From Moorena sp. SS36440bin_2 (GTDB taxonomy: Bacteria; Cyanobacteriota; Cyanobacteriia; Cyanobacteriales; Coleofasciculaceae): DNA of 59,224 nt. A program made the translations under genes and the position numbers. Below the pieces are notes generated by a model. That model was given only the letters and a program-made list of their open reading frames with translations, was not told the origin of the DNA and searched no databases. Shown here piece by piece: positions 34,027-42,815 of the stretch. How positions within the stretch are numbered: the stretch's first letter is position 1; every line of letters starts with the position of its first letter. The stretch is taken from the NCBI GenBank assembly GCA_011524395.1, contig WTKN01000212.1, positions 1 to 59,224 of the forward strand, in the 5' to 3' direction.

Positions 34027-34501
34027 TTAGTAGTCCAGGATTTTCGCAATAGATTCTACTGTCAGCCCTCAGCGGACGGGCCCTGAGCCCTCAACTATCA
34101 GCTCTGAGCAGAATTATCATTATATAAGCCTTTCGCTATTTTTCAAAAGTATCTTTATTTCCGTGGTGCCGTACTAGGCTCAATCCTTACCGATATTAGA
34201 CTTATCTCAAGTCTGGTTGAATACCCATCAATTTTGGGTGCGCGGGTAGGGTAGGGAGGCGCTAGAGGTTTGGGGAGATGGGGAGCGGTGCCCTTGACCC
34301 GTAATTTAATTACGGGTCAAGGGCACCGAGGGAAATTTTTATTAAGGGTAATTATCGTGAGATAATATCAGCTGAAGATCGCGATTAGATAGGTATTCAG
34401 GGAAAACCCTCAAAACGGCTGATACCCGAAATGCTGATAGCTGACGCTATGAGCTTAGCTACAGTCAATTTTATTACTCCGACTCCCGACTCCCGACTCC
34501 T
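34027..34501. other. Intergenic region with strong palindrome
   Basis: No gene is supported. Besides the 43-bp palindrome at 34286-34328, it carries AGCCCTCAGCGGACGGGCCC-type GC-rich short repeats near 34066-34110. A promoter for the winged-helix/AAA+/nuclease set should lie at 33970-34200, but no confident -35/-10 pair was identified. Confidence 0.5.
34286..34328. repeat. 43-bp near-perfect palindrome (family B)
   Basis: Arms CGGTGCCCTTGACCCGTAATT (34286-34306) and its exact reverse complement (34308-34328) around a single T. It shares GTGCCCTTGACC and the TAATTA core with 38149-38192, and the AATTAA core and GTCGCACC-like end with 186-216 and 24152-24202. Confidence 0.85.
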
Positions 34502-34699
34502 CTAATAGCGTCGAGTTTTCTGAACCCCATAAACTAGTCCTGTCCCAATTGATAACAATATCAGTAGCCACAGAATACCACCAGGAATAAAGGTAATAAT
34601 ACCAAAACCTCTGAGTAAGTAAACCATAACGGTTATAGCCAGAAGAGCACCAAAACAGTAAGCAATTATCAAAGTTTCGGATTGATAAGAAGAACTCAT
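34502..34699 (-). CDS. Small two-helix membrane protein
   Basis: 65 residues from the ATG at 34699 (MSSSYQSETLII). The longer frame to 34795 is rejected because its extra 32 residues are a translation of a 15-bp tandem repeat. Two membrane helices (about 8-28 and 36-57) are joined by a GFGIITFIPGG turn. No family recognised. Confidence 0.55.
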   Translation of the reverse strand: MSSSYQSETLIIAYCFGALLAITVMVYLLRGFGIITFIPGGILWLLILLSIGTGLVYGVQKTRRY

Positions 34700-34716
34700 A
34701 TATAGCAAAGGGAACA

Positions 34717-34754
34717 GGTAACAGCGGATCTGGTAACAGCGGATCTGGTAACAG
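34717..34754. repeat. 15-bp tandem repeat, about 2.5 copies
   Basis: GGTAACAGCGGATCT twice plus GGTAACAG. It lies just upstream of the small membrane gene. Confidence 0.85.
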
Positions 34755-34795
34755 GGAACAGTAATAAATATTTTGATGTTATCATAAATAAACAA

Positions 34796-35092
34796 TATTT
34801 TTCATGAGCTATTTTTAAATGCTATTTTTAAATGCTACTTTAGTTGCGAGCTTTTGAATAAAAGAAGTAAGCCTTAGTTTAATCTCTGTTACGTCTGCTG
34901 TCAGGGATTCATAAAGCTGACTGCTGACTGCACCTCAAGTAGCATGCGCGTAGAGCCTTACTATAGCGGTTTTTATCCTAATGAGGTATACAGGATTTTT
35001 TCCCTCTTCTCTATTCCCAGATCCGCTGTTCCCTGTTCCCTAGAAATAAGTATCTCACCCCATTTAAAACTGCTATAATGCTAGCTCAATAA
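34796..35092. other. Intergenic region, nothing recognised
   Basis: About 300 bases between the small membrane protein and the response regulator (minus strand). Repeated TTTTTAAATGCTA units (near 34811-34842) and a GATCCGCTGTTCCCTGTTCC block similar to the 15-bp repeats are the only patterns seen. Confidence 0.45.
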
Positions 35093-35746
35093 TTAATTAT
35101 CACTAAAATTACCCAACATAGAGTTGGCTAGAATGGCGGCTTGAGTGCGATCGCGTACATTCAACCGACTCAAAATATGAGTAACGTGGTTTTTGACGGT
35201 CTTCTCAGAAATATACAACGTATTAGCAATCTCTCGGTTGCTAGCACCGGTAGCAATTAGTCGTAAAATTTCCTGCTCTCTCGGAGTTAGTTCATCCCAA
35301 CCCGGAGGTGGGCTAGGAGTTGGGTCTCGCATTTGAGTAGCGACTTTTTTGCCAATACCAGGGCCTAACTGAGTATAACCTTTTTGCACCGCTCGAATTG
35401 ACTGGGCTAATTCTTCGGGAGGGGTATCCTTCAGCAAATATCCGGCTGCTCCGCACTGTATGGCTTGGGTAACGTACTGGTCATCATCAAAAGTAGTTAG
35501 TACTAATACCTTTGTATCTGGGAATTGTTGACAAATTTCCCTGGTTGCAGCGACGCCATCCATCACAGGCATCCGAATATCCATTAGTATAACATCTGGC
35601 TGTAAGGTTTTTACCAGACTAATTGCCGTTTGTCCATTCTCGGCTTCACCGACTACCTGTAAGTCTTCTTCTAACTTCAGCAAGGCTTTTAATCCACGCC
35701 GAATTAGACTTTGGTCATCTACGAGTAAAATACGAATTATCATCAA
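35093..35746 (-). CDS. NarL/FixJ-type response regulator
   Basis: A 217-residue two-domain regulator. The receiver has acidic pocket DD (10-11), phospho-acceptor Asp56 in LMDIRMPVMDG, and Lys in YLLKDTPPEEL. The LuxR-type HTH has LTPREQEILRLIATGASNRE and YISEKTVKNHVTHILSRLNV. It lies downstream of the histidine kinase on the same strand and is most likely its partner. Confidence 0.93.
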   Translation of the reverse strand: MMIIRILLVDDQSLIRRGLKALLKLEEDLQVVGEAENGQTAISLVKTLQPDVILMDIRMPVMDGVAATREICQQFPDTKVLVLTTFDDDQYVTQAIQCGAAGYLLKDTPPEELAQSIRAVQKGYTQLGPGIGKKVATQMRDPTPSPPPGWDELTPREQEILRLIATGASNREIANTLYISEKTVKNHVTHILSRLNVRDRTQAAILANSMLGNFSDN

Positions 35747-35791
35747 GGATGAATTATATAGTAGTTGTCAATTCGGTTAGGTACTTTTTTC

Positions 35792-35847
35792 TAGGGAGTA
35801 GGGAGTAGGGAGTAGGGAGTAGGGAGTAGGGAGTAGGGAGTAGGGAA
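35792..35847. repeat. Heptamer tandem repeat (TAGGGAG), about eight copies
   Basis: An almost perfect head-to-tail run of TAGGGAG between the histidine kinase and the response regulator, the purest STRR tract in the window. Its length varies easily by slippage. Confidence 0.9.
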
Positions 35848-35956
35848 CAAAACTAATCACAATGCGTCTCTAATTTCTAGAGATAGCGTTGATATTTGAG
35901 ATCTAAACCTGTATGATATTTTTTTTGTGGACAATAAAACTCCTGATATATTTTCC

Positions 35957-35984
35957 CTCTTGCCTCTTGCCTCTTGCCTCTTGC
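35957..35984. repeat. Heptamer tandem repeat (CCTCTTG), four copies
   Basis: Four perfect copies of CCTCTTG after the histidine kinase stop. Confidence 0.9.
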
Positions 35985-36034
35985 ATTTTCCTGCCATATC
36001 TGTGTTTACAACCGATGATACAAACGCCATTAGC

Positions 36035-37309
36035 TTAAACCTTTGGTAAAGGAAAATGAGCGATAATTTTGCAGCCAGCTCCTGGTGCTGTCTCAATTTT
36101 AAAGGTTCCTCCTAAAGCTTGGGTGCGTTCTCGCATTCCTTGTAAACCAAAACCGGTTGTGTTCTGGTTTAGGGAAAATCCAATACCATTGTCTTTAATA
36201 ATTAATTGTAAATCTGTTGCTGCTGTCTGAATTTGGATGTCTACTTCAGTAGGATTAGCATATTTAAAAATATTTGTCAATCCTTCTTGGACAATACGGT
36301 AAACTGCTATTTTGATGTCGGCAGGGATTGAACGCTTTAGGTGAAGATGGCATTTAGGTGAGATGGCTGTGGACTTTTGGAAGTCGTCGATTAGGGATGC
36401 GATCGCATTTTCTAGAGATTGCTCTTGTAACGGATTTAAACGCAAGGAAGCAACGGATTGACGTACATCATTCAGAGCAGTTTTCCCAAGTTGTTTCGCT
36501 TCTAAGATAAATTCTTTGGCTTCAGCCGGGTCAGATTGTAATAGTCTTAAAGCGGCTTCCAGGTGTAAATTAAATACCGTTAACGAATGTCCTAAAGAGT
36601 CATGAATTTCCCGAGCAATACGGTTACGTTCTTGGAGCGTAGCAATATCTTCAATGCGCAGGGCATAGTGACGCAGTTGTGCATTAGCCTTAGCCAGCTC
36701 TTCCCGACTTTTTCGTTCTGATAGTACAGCATCCACTAATAGCTGTAAAACGATTAAGACCAATACAAATATAAAGACAGAAGTCAATAATATAAATAGT
36801 AATCGCTCTGGAATCAACCCTGTTGGTGGTGCTCTGAACACAGGAGGTGGTCTAAAGGGAGGACGATGCCTCAGACCATGATGCTGAAATCGCACCATTT
36901 GCTTCATTAGAAATAATATAACTGCAAATCCAGTCATCATTAAGCGACCTTGGAACTCGAAGATAAAACAGTTGCGAACAACTAATATAATTAACATTAA
37001 TTGCAACAGCCGAATATGTCCTACTATGGATGCTAAAACAATTACCCCAATTTCAGCAGCGCTGTAAAGTATCTTATAAATAGGCTTATTTGTTGGTAAT
37101 CTCAATCCCATTAACCCAAATACTACCAGGCAAACTAGATTGAGTAGTGGGGACCTAGGTAGCATGGGAAAGGGAAGTTTTAGCAATTCCACCAAAGCGG
37201 TAATAATCAGCAGTATCCACTCCAGGTAGAGCAAAAATCGAATGGGGTGGTTAGTAATTTGAATCGGATGGCGCATTAACGATTGTTGTAAACAACCAAT
37301 AACAAACAA
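36035..37309 (-). CDS. Membrane sensor histidine kinase (HisKA_3 type)
   Basis: 424 residues. The N-terminal part has about five or six membrane helices (LLYLEWILLIITALVELL; IGVIVLASIVGHI; LLFILLTSVFIFVLVLIVLQ). A dimerisation/phosphorylation helix follows, with His in REIHDSLGHSL, then the ATPase domain: N box EGLTNIFKYA, G1 DNGIGF, G2 GFGLQGMRER. A second ATG at 37276 (MRHPIQI) is possible. No periplasmic sensor domain of size, so it may sense the membrane itself. It is divergent from the Spy-like gene. Confidence 0.9.
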   Translation of the reverse strand: MFVIGCLQQSLMRHPIQITNHPIRFLLYLEWILLIITALVELLKLPFPMLPRSPLLNLVCLVVFGLMGLRLPTNKPIYKILYSAAEIGVIVLASIVGHIRLLQLMLIILVVRNCFIFEFQGRLMMTGFAVILFLMKQMVRFQHHGLRHRPPFRPPPVFRAPPTGLIPERLLFILLTSVFIFVLVLIVLQLLVDAVLSERKSREELAKANAQLRHYALRIEDIATLQERNRIAREIHDSLGHSLTVFNLHLEAALRLLQSDPAEAKEFILEAKQLGKTALNDVRQSVASLRLNPLQEQSLENAIASLIDDFQKSTAISPKCHLHLKRSIPADIKIAVYRIVQEGLTNIFKYANPTEVDIQIQTAATDLQLIIKDNGIGFSLNQNTTGFGLQGMRERTQALGGTFKIETAPGAGCKIIAHFPLPKV

Positions 37310-37498
37310 CCAATAACCTTAATCCATGTGTTAAAGGTAATGCAAGACCCATTGGTCATCTCTAGCCCAGGACTAAAGTCCTAGAGGAATTCAGGTCTTT
37401 TGCCTCATGTGGTTTCGCCCTCCCCGTTTTTAGGATAGAGACATCAAACAGAAATCAGCTCACTTCCAAACAGTTAGAAAGAAAGACAAGTGAACATC

Positions 37499-37915
37499 AT
37501 GAACATCAAACGCTTTTCTCTACTGGCAGGTATCGCAGCAATTACCCTCACTAGTTTTCCCATGGCAGTTAATGCCCAAGAACTTCCTCCATTTTTATCT
37601 AATCTGAACATCACTGACCAGCAAAAAGACCAGTTTGAGGACATCATTAACAATACTGACTCCAAAATTGAGGATATTCTCACTCCCCAGCAAAAACGAC
37701 AGTACCGAACTATAAAAGTGCTCCGTCGTCAACTGCGAGAAGCAAGGGAAGGTCTGAATCTTTCCCAAGACCAGCTAAACCAAATGCAAAACATTAACAG
37801 ATCAGCACGACTTGAGATGAGGGGTATTCTCACCGACGAACAGCGCCAACAAATTCGTCAAGAAATAGGAGGAGCATTTCGAGGTAAAGGCCCATTTAGA
37901 CGTAGATTTTTCTAA
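37499..37915 (+). CDS. Spy/CpxP-like periplasmic protein
   Basis: About 138 residues from the ATG at 37499. A signal peptide (IKRFSLLAGIAAITLTSFPM, cleaved near VNAQE) is followed by an all-helical body with two LTxxQ-type motifs (ILTPQQKRQYRT; ILTDEQRQQIRQ) and a basic RGKGPFRRRFF tail. Spy/CpxP proteins are stress-induced periplasmic chaperones. Divergent placement next to a sensor kinase suggests control by that pair. A GTG at 37490 would add three residues. Confidence 0.75.
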   Translation: MNIKRFSLLAGIAAITLTSFPMAVNAQELPPFLSNLNITDQQKDQFEDIINNTDSKIEDILTPQQKRQYRTIKVLRRQLREAREGLNLSQDQLNQMQNINRSARLEMRGILTDEQRQQIRQEIGGAFRGKGPFRRRFF

Positions 37916-37981
37916 AACTAGATTATCTCTTGGAATATAGCAATTATACGACTTTTGAGGTATAAATATCTGGGTTTTAGG

Positions 37982-38072
37982 GACTTCGGAGCAGGAAGTA
38001 GGGAGCAGGGACTTCGGAGCAGGGAGCAGAGAGCAGGGAGCAGGTAAGAGTGAAGAGTGAAGAGTGAAGAGG
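37982..38072. repeat. Mixed short tandem repeats
   Basis: GGACTTCGGAGCAGG twice, several GGGAGCA heptamers, then GTGAAGA in three or four perfect tandem copies (38049-38071). Confidence 0.85.
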
Positions 38073-38148
38073 GCAAAAAGAATGTGTACCTCATAGCTCC
38101 GATAAACGCTATAAAAATTACTAATTATCTTCATCTAACTTGTTAAAT

Positions 38149-38192
38149 GTGCCCTTGACCTATTAATAATTAAAATCGCCACTGGTGGCACC
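38149..38192. repeat. Family B dispersed repeat
   Basis: GTGCCCTTGACC, then TATTAATAATTAAAATCGCC and a GGTGGCACC end. It matches 34286-34328 in its first 12 bases and 24152-24202 in its core. Confidence 0.7.
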
Positions 38193-38195
38193 TAA

Positions 38196-38246
38196 TTGTT
38201 AAGTGTTAATTGACAAACTATTAACACTTAACAAGTTTTTTTTTTA
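38196..38246 (+). terminator. Intrinsic terminator
   Basis: Arms TTGTTAAGTGTTAAT (38196-38210) and ATTAACACTTAACAA (38220-38234), 15 bp perfect, followed by a run of about 11 T. The nearest upstream plus-strand gene ends 280 bases earlier, so it may end that transcript or a small RNA. Confidence 0.7.
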
Positions 38247-38655
38247 TCACCAATTCTCCGAACATTATATAGCAATTCTATATCCCATAAGGTAAAACTT
38301 GATCACCCTAAATCTCTCACGGGGTGACAGTGAACTGACAAAGCAGAGCCGGTAAGGGTTATAGCAGAGCAGGGCTGTTTAATTCTGGCCAAAAATAGAT
38401 AGAGATAGGGAGATGGGGATAATTTTGAACGAATATTCGGGATTTTTTGAAAATTTATTGAACCATCCTCGAAGGCAGTTAACCAATTGTTAGTGATTGG
38501 AATTATTATTGCTGCGCTAATGCAATAGTTTTTTCGAAACTCTCAACTGAGGTGCTTTGACGAGGTGCTTTGACTAAAATGCGATTAGCCCGAAGGGCGT
38601 TGATAAGCGCGATCGCACTACTACACCTAGTAATTAATACCTAAAATCTCATTTT

Positions 38656-38684
38656 TTGCATCTTCCCCAAAATGCTGTTACAAT
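38656..38684 (+). promoter_or_regulatory. Sigma-70-type promoter of the excisionase-like gene
   Basis: TTGCAT (38656-38661) and TACAAT (38679-38684) with a 17-base spacer. The start codon is 32 bases after the -10 box. Good consensus and position. Confidence 0.55.
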
Positions 38685-38716
38685 AAAAGTATCGTTAACG
38701 CAATGGTTAACTAGCC

Positions 38717-39133
38717 ATGATGATTTCTACCGCACAAGCCGCTGATTTACTAGGTGTTTCCGCCACTCGCGTCCGTTACCTTCTAAGCAAAGGCAGAGTT
38801 AAAGGTGCCTATAAAGTGGGTAGAACTTGGGTGATTCCTCTGTTTGATGGCATGCCAGTAGTCACTCCCGGCACTCGCGGTCCCAAGCGGAACTGGTCAA
38901 AGCGTAGAGAGTACACTAAGGCTGTGATTCATGTTAATCAAAGAGTAATTCGCAACAATCTCAAGACCGGGGAGCGCAATCCTGTGATTACCGTCAAACG
39001 AGGCTCTCAAAACACTTATGGTCATACCGTGGAAGTCAATGGACCCTGTCGGGTGATGTATCGCCCCGATGATCCCCTCAAATGTGGAGCAAGGGTGTGG
39101 ATTGAGACTATCTCTGATTTTAAAGTAATTTGA
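38717..39133 (+). CDS. Excisionase-like helix-turn-helix protein
   Basis: 138 residues. The first 45 form a MerR/Xis-type HTH (ISTAQAADLLGVSATRVRYL followed by LSKGRVKGAYKVGRTWVIP). The rest is a beta-rich domain (NPVITVKRGSQNTYGHTVEV; CRVMYRPDDPLKCGARVWIE) without known motif. No integrase is near, so a phage-type excision role is unlikely. A small cyanobacterial regulator is the better reading. Confidence 0.7.
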   Translation: MMISTAQAADLLGVSATRVRYLLSKGRVKGAYKVGRTWVIPLFDGMPVVTPGTRGPKRNWSKRREYTKAVIHVNQRVIRNNLKTGERNPVITVKRGSQNTYGHTVEVNGPCRVMYRPDDPLKCGARVWIETISDFKVI

Positions 39134-39254
39134 TTTAGTAACAGCTTACCTGACTAGACATCTACCTGATTAGACTAGGAAACGCTATACTCCAGAGAAA
39201 CATCATCACTGCTATTCTAAAGACTAATTGAAAAACCAGGGAAGTCAAAGTAGT

Positions 39255-39980
39255 ATGGCTGATCGGATGAAACGCTTTTATTTATATTCAAGTTTGTTGG
39301 TTGCTAGCTTCTTCCTACTATTCCTTGGGGAGGAAGGATTAGCACTTATTGTCAAAACCAATCGTCGATTGTCAGGTTTTTCTGTAGATAGCCGCAACTA
39401 TATTTATCTGGAAAGTGCTAGAAACCATGTCACAAAGGTTCCTACCGCCAAAATTCAAATTATCGATGTAGCCACTAACGCTTGTGTCAAGAAAGGTTGT
39501 CTAGAAACTAACTATAACTACTCGGATTCCAATCTCACTCCTAAAGAGGCTGAAGAGAGTTTACTCAGGAAAACCCAAAGAATAAGACGGAGCTTAGGAC
39601 TCAATCAACTAAAAGTAGGACTAAAACTGCCAATTATTGAGCGTTCCATTCAACCCAATGGCACAGAAACGGTTAAGGTCTTGGTGGATAAAGAAAAAGA
39701 CCCACTAGAGATTCGTTTAGAACAAATTTATATTCCTTCGGTTTTGTCTGGAGGAATGTCTGATATAGACCGAGCTTCAATGCAGCTAGTCATTAATTAC
39801 AATTATCGCCAACTCACCTTAGGTAAACTTAACAATTACCGTGAAGCTATCAGGAAATATTCCATCAGAGAAGTTCGCTTATCTCCCAATAGACAGAACA
39901 TAGTTGTACTGATTAATCTCCACCAAGCCACCTATAACGCTGACTTTCAGACAACCTTTGTTCAAAGTTTTCCGATCTAA
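39255..39980 (+). CDS. Secreted DUF2259-like protein
   Basis: 241 residues from the ATG at 39255 (MADRMKRF); a TTG nine codons earlier is less likely. A hydrophobic signal segment (FYLYSSLLVASFFLLFLGEE) is followed by SGFSVDSRNYIYLES, a stretch IQIIDVATNACVKKGCLETN and a conserved helix with R-R-S-L-G. The pattern fits DUF2259, predicted secreted beta-rich proteins. Role unknown. Confidence 0.55.
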   Translation: MADRMKRFYLYSSLLVASFFLLFLGEEGLALIVKTNRRLSGFSVDSRNYIYLESARNHVTKVPTAKIQIIDVATNACVKKGCLETNYNYSDSNLTPKEAEESLLRKTQRIRRSLGLNQLKVGLKLPIIERSIQPNGTETVKVLVDKEKDPLEIRLEQIYIPSVLSGGMSDIDRASMQLVINYNYRQLTLGKLNNYREAIRKYSIREVRLSPNRQNIVVLINLHQATYNADFQTTFVQSFPI

Positions 39981-39989
39981 ACTACTTTT

Positions 39990-40024
39990 GCTTTCTGCCT
40001 TTTGCCTTCTGCCTTTTGCCTTCT
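39990..40024. repeat. Short tandem repeat (TGCCTTTTGCCTTC)
   Basis: Two and a half copies of a 14-base unit between convergent gene ends. Confidence 0.8.
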
Positions 40025-40030
40025 AACAGT

Positions 40031-41875
40031 TTAGTGGTGAAGCGTACCATCAGGCATAATTGCCCCACTGATAAAGGTATTGCTCAAGTCAACATCATTC
40101 AGGTCTACCCCAGTCAGTTTAGTATCTTTAAGTTGTGCCCCATGGAGATTAGCACCACTTAGGGTGGCCTTGCTTAAGTCAGCACCAATTAAATTTGCCC
40201 CTAACAGGTCAGCACCTGTCAAATTAGCCCCTGCCAAGTTTGCCTGACTCAGGTTTGCCCCCCAAAGGTCAGCTTGACTGAGATTAGCACCACTTAGATC
40301 AGCTTGACTCAGGTCAACTCCTCCTAAGTTGGCTCCACTCAAATCTTTCCCTGACAGGGAAGCAACAGGCACAATGCAATATGCTCCCAACTTACTAGGG
40401 TCAAACCCTTCCGGAAATTGAGTGGTTTGGTTATAGAGCGATCGCTTAAATTTAGCATCTTCAAGATTAGCACTGCGCAGATCTGCACCAAGCAAATTTA
40501 CCTTACTAAAGTTAGCTCCTCCGAGATCAGTCCCATTTAACTCTTGATCTGAAAATGATGCACCGGGGGCAATTAAGTAGGCTCCGTGTTGGCTGGGGTC
40601 AAACCCTTCTGGAAATCGAGTAGCTTGGTCGTAGAGCGCTCCGAGCAAATTGACTCCCTCCAGGTTAACCGAGTAAAGATCTGCCCCAAACAGGCTAACT
40701 TTACCCAAATCTGCCCTACTCAAGTCAGCTCCTCTGAGGTCAGCCCCGTGAAGATTTAGCCCACACAGAGACACATCCGCAGCAATGAGATATGCCCCAT
40801 AGGCTTTGGGGTTAAAATCTTCAGGAAATTGAGTCTTTTCGTTATAAATTGCTCCTTTGAGGTTAACCCCTTCGAGATTAGTAGCGGACAGATCTACTCC
40901 AAACAAGTGAATGCTCCTTAAATCTGCTCCTCTGAAATCCGCGCCACTAACTAAGCTTAACCATAAGTCCGCTCCCCGCAAATCCGCTTCCTGTAGATCG
41001 GCTTCTCGTAGATCCGCTTCCCAGAATTGAACACCTCTTAAATTGGCTTTCCTTAAATTAGCTCTAAGCAAAGATATACCAAAAAAGTGACCCTGACTCA
41101 GGTCAACTTGGGATAAGTCTGCTTCGCTTAAGTCCACACCACTGAGATTTGACTGACTCAGGTTAGCCATTGGTAGAGATACACCAGGAGCAATTAAATG
41201 TGCTCCTGCCTTCACTGGGTCAAAATCTTCAGGAAACTGAGTGGTTTCGTCGTAGAGTATACCGCTTAGGGTTGCATTTAGAAGCTTAGCACCCTTGAGG
41301 TTTGCCCCCATCAGATTGGAGCGGCTTAAATTAGCTCCTGTTAGGTCAACATCCTGCAACTCAGCCCCAATTAAGCAAGCATGGGTTAGATTAGCTTCTT
41401 TGAGATCAGCACCTTTGAGGTTAGTTTTCCAGAGGTCAGCTCTGGTCAAATTCGCACCCATTAAATTGGTATCACTGAGATCTACCCCACTCAATTTAGC
41501 TTCCGTTAGTAAAGCCTCGGGGGCAATTAAATAAGCTCCTGCTTTGGTAGGGTCAAAATTTGGGGGAAACTGAGTGGAAAAATTGTATAGTGTAGTATGG
41601 AGGTTAGTTAAGTCTAGAATAGCTTCGCTCAAGTCTGCCTGACCCAGATTAGCACCACATAGAACAGCTTGAGTTAAGTTAGCTTCCCTCAAATTAGCTC
41701 CCCAGAGATCAGCACTACTGAGGTTAGTGCCAGTAAGAATTGCTTGACTGAGGTCGGCTCGCCATAAAACTACCCGTTCCAGATTTACCTGGCTGAGGTT
41801 GACTTGACTTAAGTCAGCTCCACTAAAATCTCTTTCCCCAAGGGAATATTGTGAATGAATTTCATCAGTATTCAT
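40031..41875 (-). CDS. Pentapeptide-repeat protein with recurring spacer modules
   Basis: 614 residues almost wholly of A(D/N)LxxADLxxANL-type pentapeptides, which form a right-handed square beta-helix. The blocks are broken five times by a related spacer with consensus TQFPE-x-FDP-x-K-x-GAYLIAP-x-x-SL (near residues 96, 213, 348, 417 and 485). The protein is thus a chain of similar modules, probably grown by internal duplication. No signal peptide. Pentapeptide proteins bind other proteins or mimic DNA; the target is not known. Confidence 0.88.
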   Translation of the reverse strand: MNTDEIHSQYSLGERDFSGADLSQVNLSQVNLERVVLWRADLSQAILTGTNLSSADLWGANLREANLTQAVLCGANLGQADLSEAILDLTNLHTTLYNFSTQFPPNFDPTKAGAYLIAPEALLTEAKLSGVDLSDTNLMGANLTRADLWKTNLKGADLKEANLTHACLIGAELQDVDLTGANLSRSNLMGANLKGAKLLNATLSGILYDETTQFPEDFDPVKAGAHLIAPGVSLPMANLSQSNLSGVDLSEADLSQVDLSQGHFFGISLLRANLRKANLRGVQFWEADLREADLQEADLRGADLWLSLVSGADFRGADLRSIHLFGVDLSATNLEGVNLKGAIYNEKTQFPEDFNPKAYGAYLIAADVSLCGLNLHGADLRGADLSRADLGKVSLFGADLYSVNLEGVNLLGALYDQATRFPEGFDPSQHGAYLIAPGASFSDQELNGTDLGGANFSKVNLLGADLRSANLEDAKFKRSLYNQTTQFPEGFDPSKLGAYCIVPVASLSGKDLSGANLGGVDLSQADLSGANLSQADLWGANLSQANLAGANLTGADLLGANLIGADLSKATLSGANLHGAQLKDTKLTGVDLNDVDLSNTFISGAIMPDGTLHH

Positions 41876-41912
41876 ATTTTGTACGATAGTTTTAATTTAA
41901 AAATAATCAAAA

Positions 41913-42815
41913 TTATTTATTAGATAAAACCTCCGGTTCCCAATTCCAAATTACATACCCTTTATCGATATGAGTAATTACTATTTTATCGAGCTGGTCA
42001 GCTACCTTAGACAAAATAGCGATCAGTTGTTCTTGAGTTTTTTCTAATCGTAAAAAACTGTAGTATTGACCATCAACGTTAATGGCTAATAAGCGTCTGC
42101 TTAAATGAGGTACGTTAATCCAGCAAATTTGGTAATCCTGACGGGATTTAATAATATGACTGGAGGATAATTCCAAATCCTGAAGGAGAGCAAGAGCAGG
42201 AACAGGGGAAGACCTCAGTTGAACTGAATTATTGTTTTGGGATTCAGGGTAAAACGTAAGTTGGTTGGCATTTATAGCCATCCCTGTAGTTTGAGCTACT
42301 CTATTGCGTTTAAACTCAATAACATTATTGCTATCAACAACACCATGGGGTTGTTGAACAGCAAACGATTGAGTGTTAGGAGGAGTTAGTCCTCGATACC
42401 GAAGCACATCATCCCTATGGGTAAGAGCTATTGCTGAAACATCCGGTTGGTATTCTGGAACATCTGGTTGCTCCTCTGGTTCGGATTCGGCTTGGTTGAG
42501 GGATTCGATCTCCTGGAGGCGTTGTCTGTTTTTTTCTCTGACTGATGCTTGGTATTTTTGCCATTGCCTTCCCACTTCAACAGTGCCAAGACCAGCTAAC
42601 ACACTCGCTAGGATGGCAACGCCAAGATAAGGAATTGCTAAATCCTTATGGTCTTCATGGAAGATAGGTTTAAGTTCGACGTTTAAAAACGGTTTAACTT
42701 CAACAACGATTGGTTTTGATTTGTTGAAAACAAACGGTAAGGTCAAACTGGAAAATATAGTGCTGGAGATAACTACAGCTGGTAATAAGATATTAATTAA
42801 GGGGTAATTGGTCAT
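41913..42815 (-). CDS. Hypothetical protein with two membrane helices
   Basis: 300 residues. Helices at about 5-27 (PLINILLPAVVISSTIFSSL) and 60-80 (IPYLGVAILASVLAGLGTVE) are followed by a charged helix rich in Arg, Gln and Glu. The C-terminal alpha/beta domain (YQICWINVPHLSRRLLAINV; YYSFLRLEKTQEQLIAILSK; VITHIDKGYVIWNWEPE) looks like a conserved cyanobacterial module. Function not recognised. It lies 37 bases upstream of the pentapeptide gene on the same strand, probably co-transcribed. Confidence 0.65.
   Translation of the reverse strand: MTNYPLINILLPAVVISSTIFSSLTLPFVFNKSKPIVVEVKPFLNVELKPIFHEDHKDLAIPYLGVAILASVLAGLGTVEVGRQWQKYQASVREKNRQRLQEIESLNQAESEPEEQPDVPEYQPDVSAIALTHRDDVLRYRGLTPPNTQSFAVQQPHGVVDSNNVIEFKRNRVAQTTGMAINANQLTFYPESQNNNSVQLRSSPVPALALLQDLELSSSHIIKSRQDYQICWINVPHLSRRLLAINVDGQYYSFLRLEKTQEQLIAILSKVADQLDKIVITHIDKGYVIWNWEPEVLSNK

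Larger units (their letters stand above)
37916..38716. other. Non-coding region with repeats, terminator and promoter
   Basis: Contains heptamer repeats (37982-38072), a family B repeat (38149-38192), a strong intrinsic-terminator structure (38196-38246) and a promoter-like pair (38656-38684). The stretch 38250-38640 shows nothing recognised. No tRNA or ORF of substance. Confidence 0.6.

Noticed and set aside
35792-35847. TAGGGAG run as a CRISPR or telomere-like array
   Set aside because: Simple heptamer STRR without spacers, common in cyanobacteria.
38717-39133. Excisionase of a prophage or ICE
   Set aside because: No integrase, attachment repeats or phage genes nearby. The C-terminal domain is not of Xis type.
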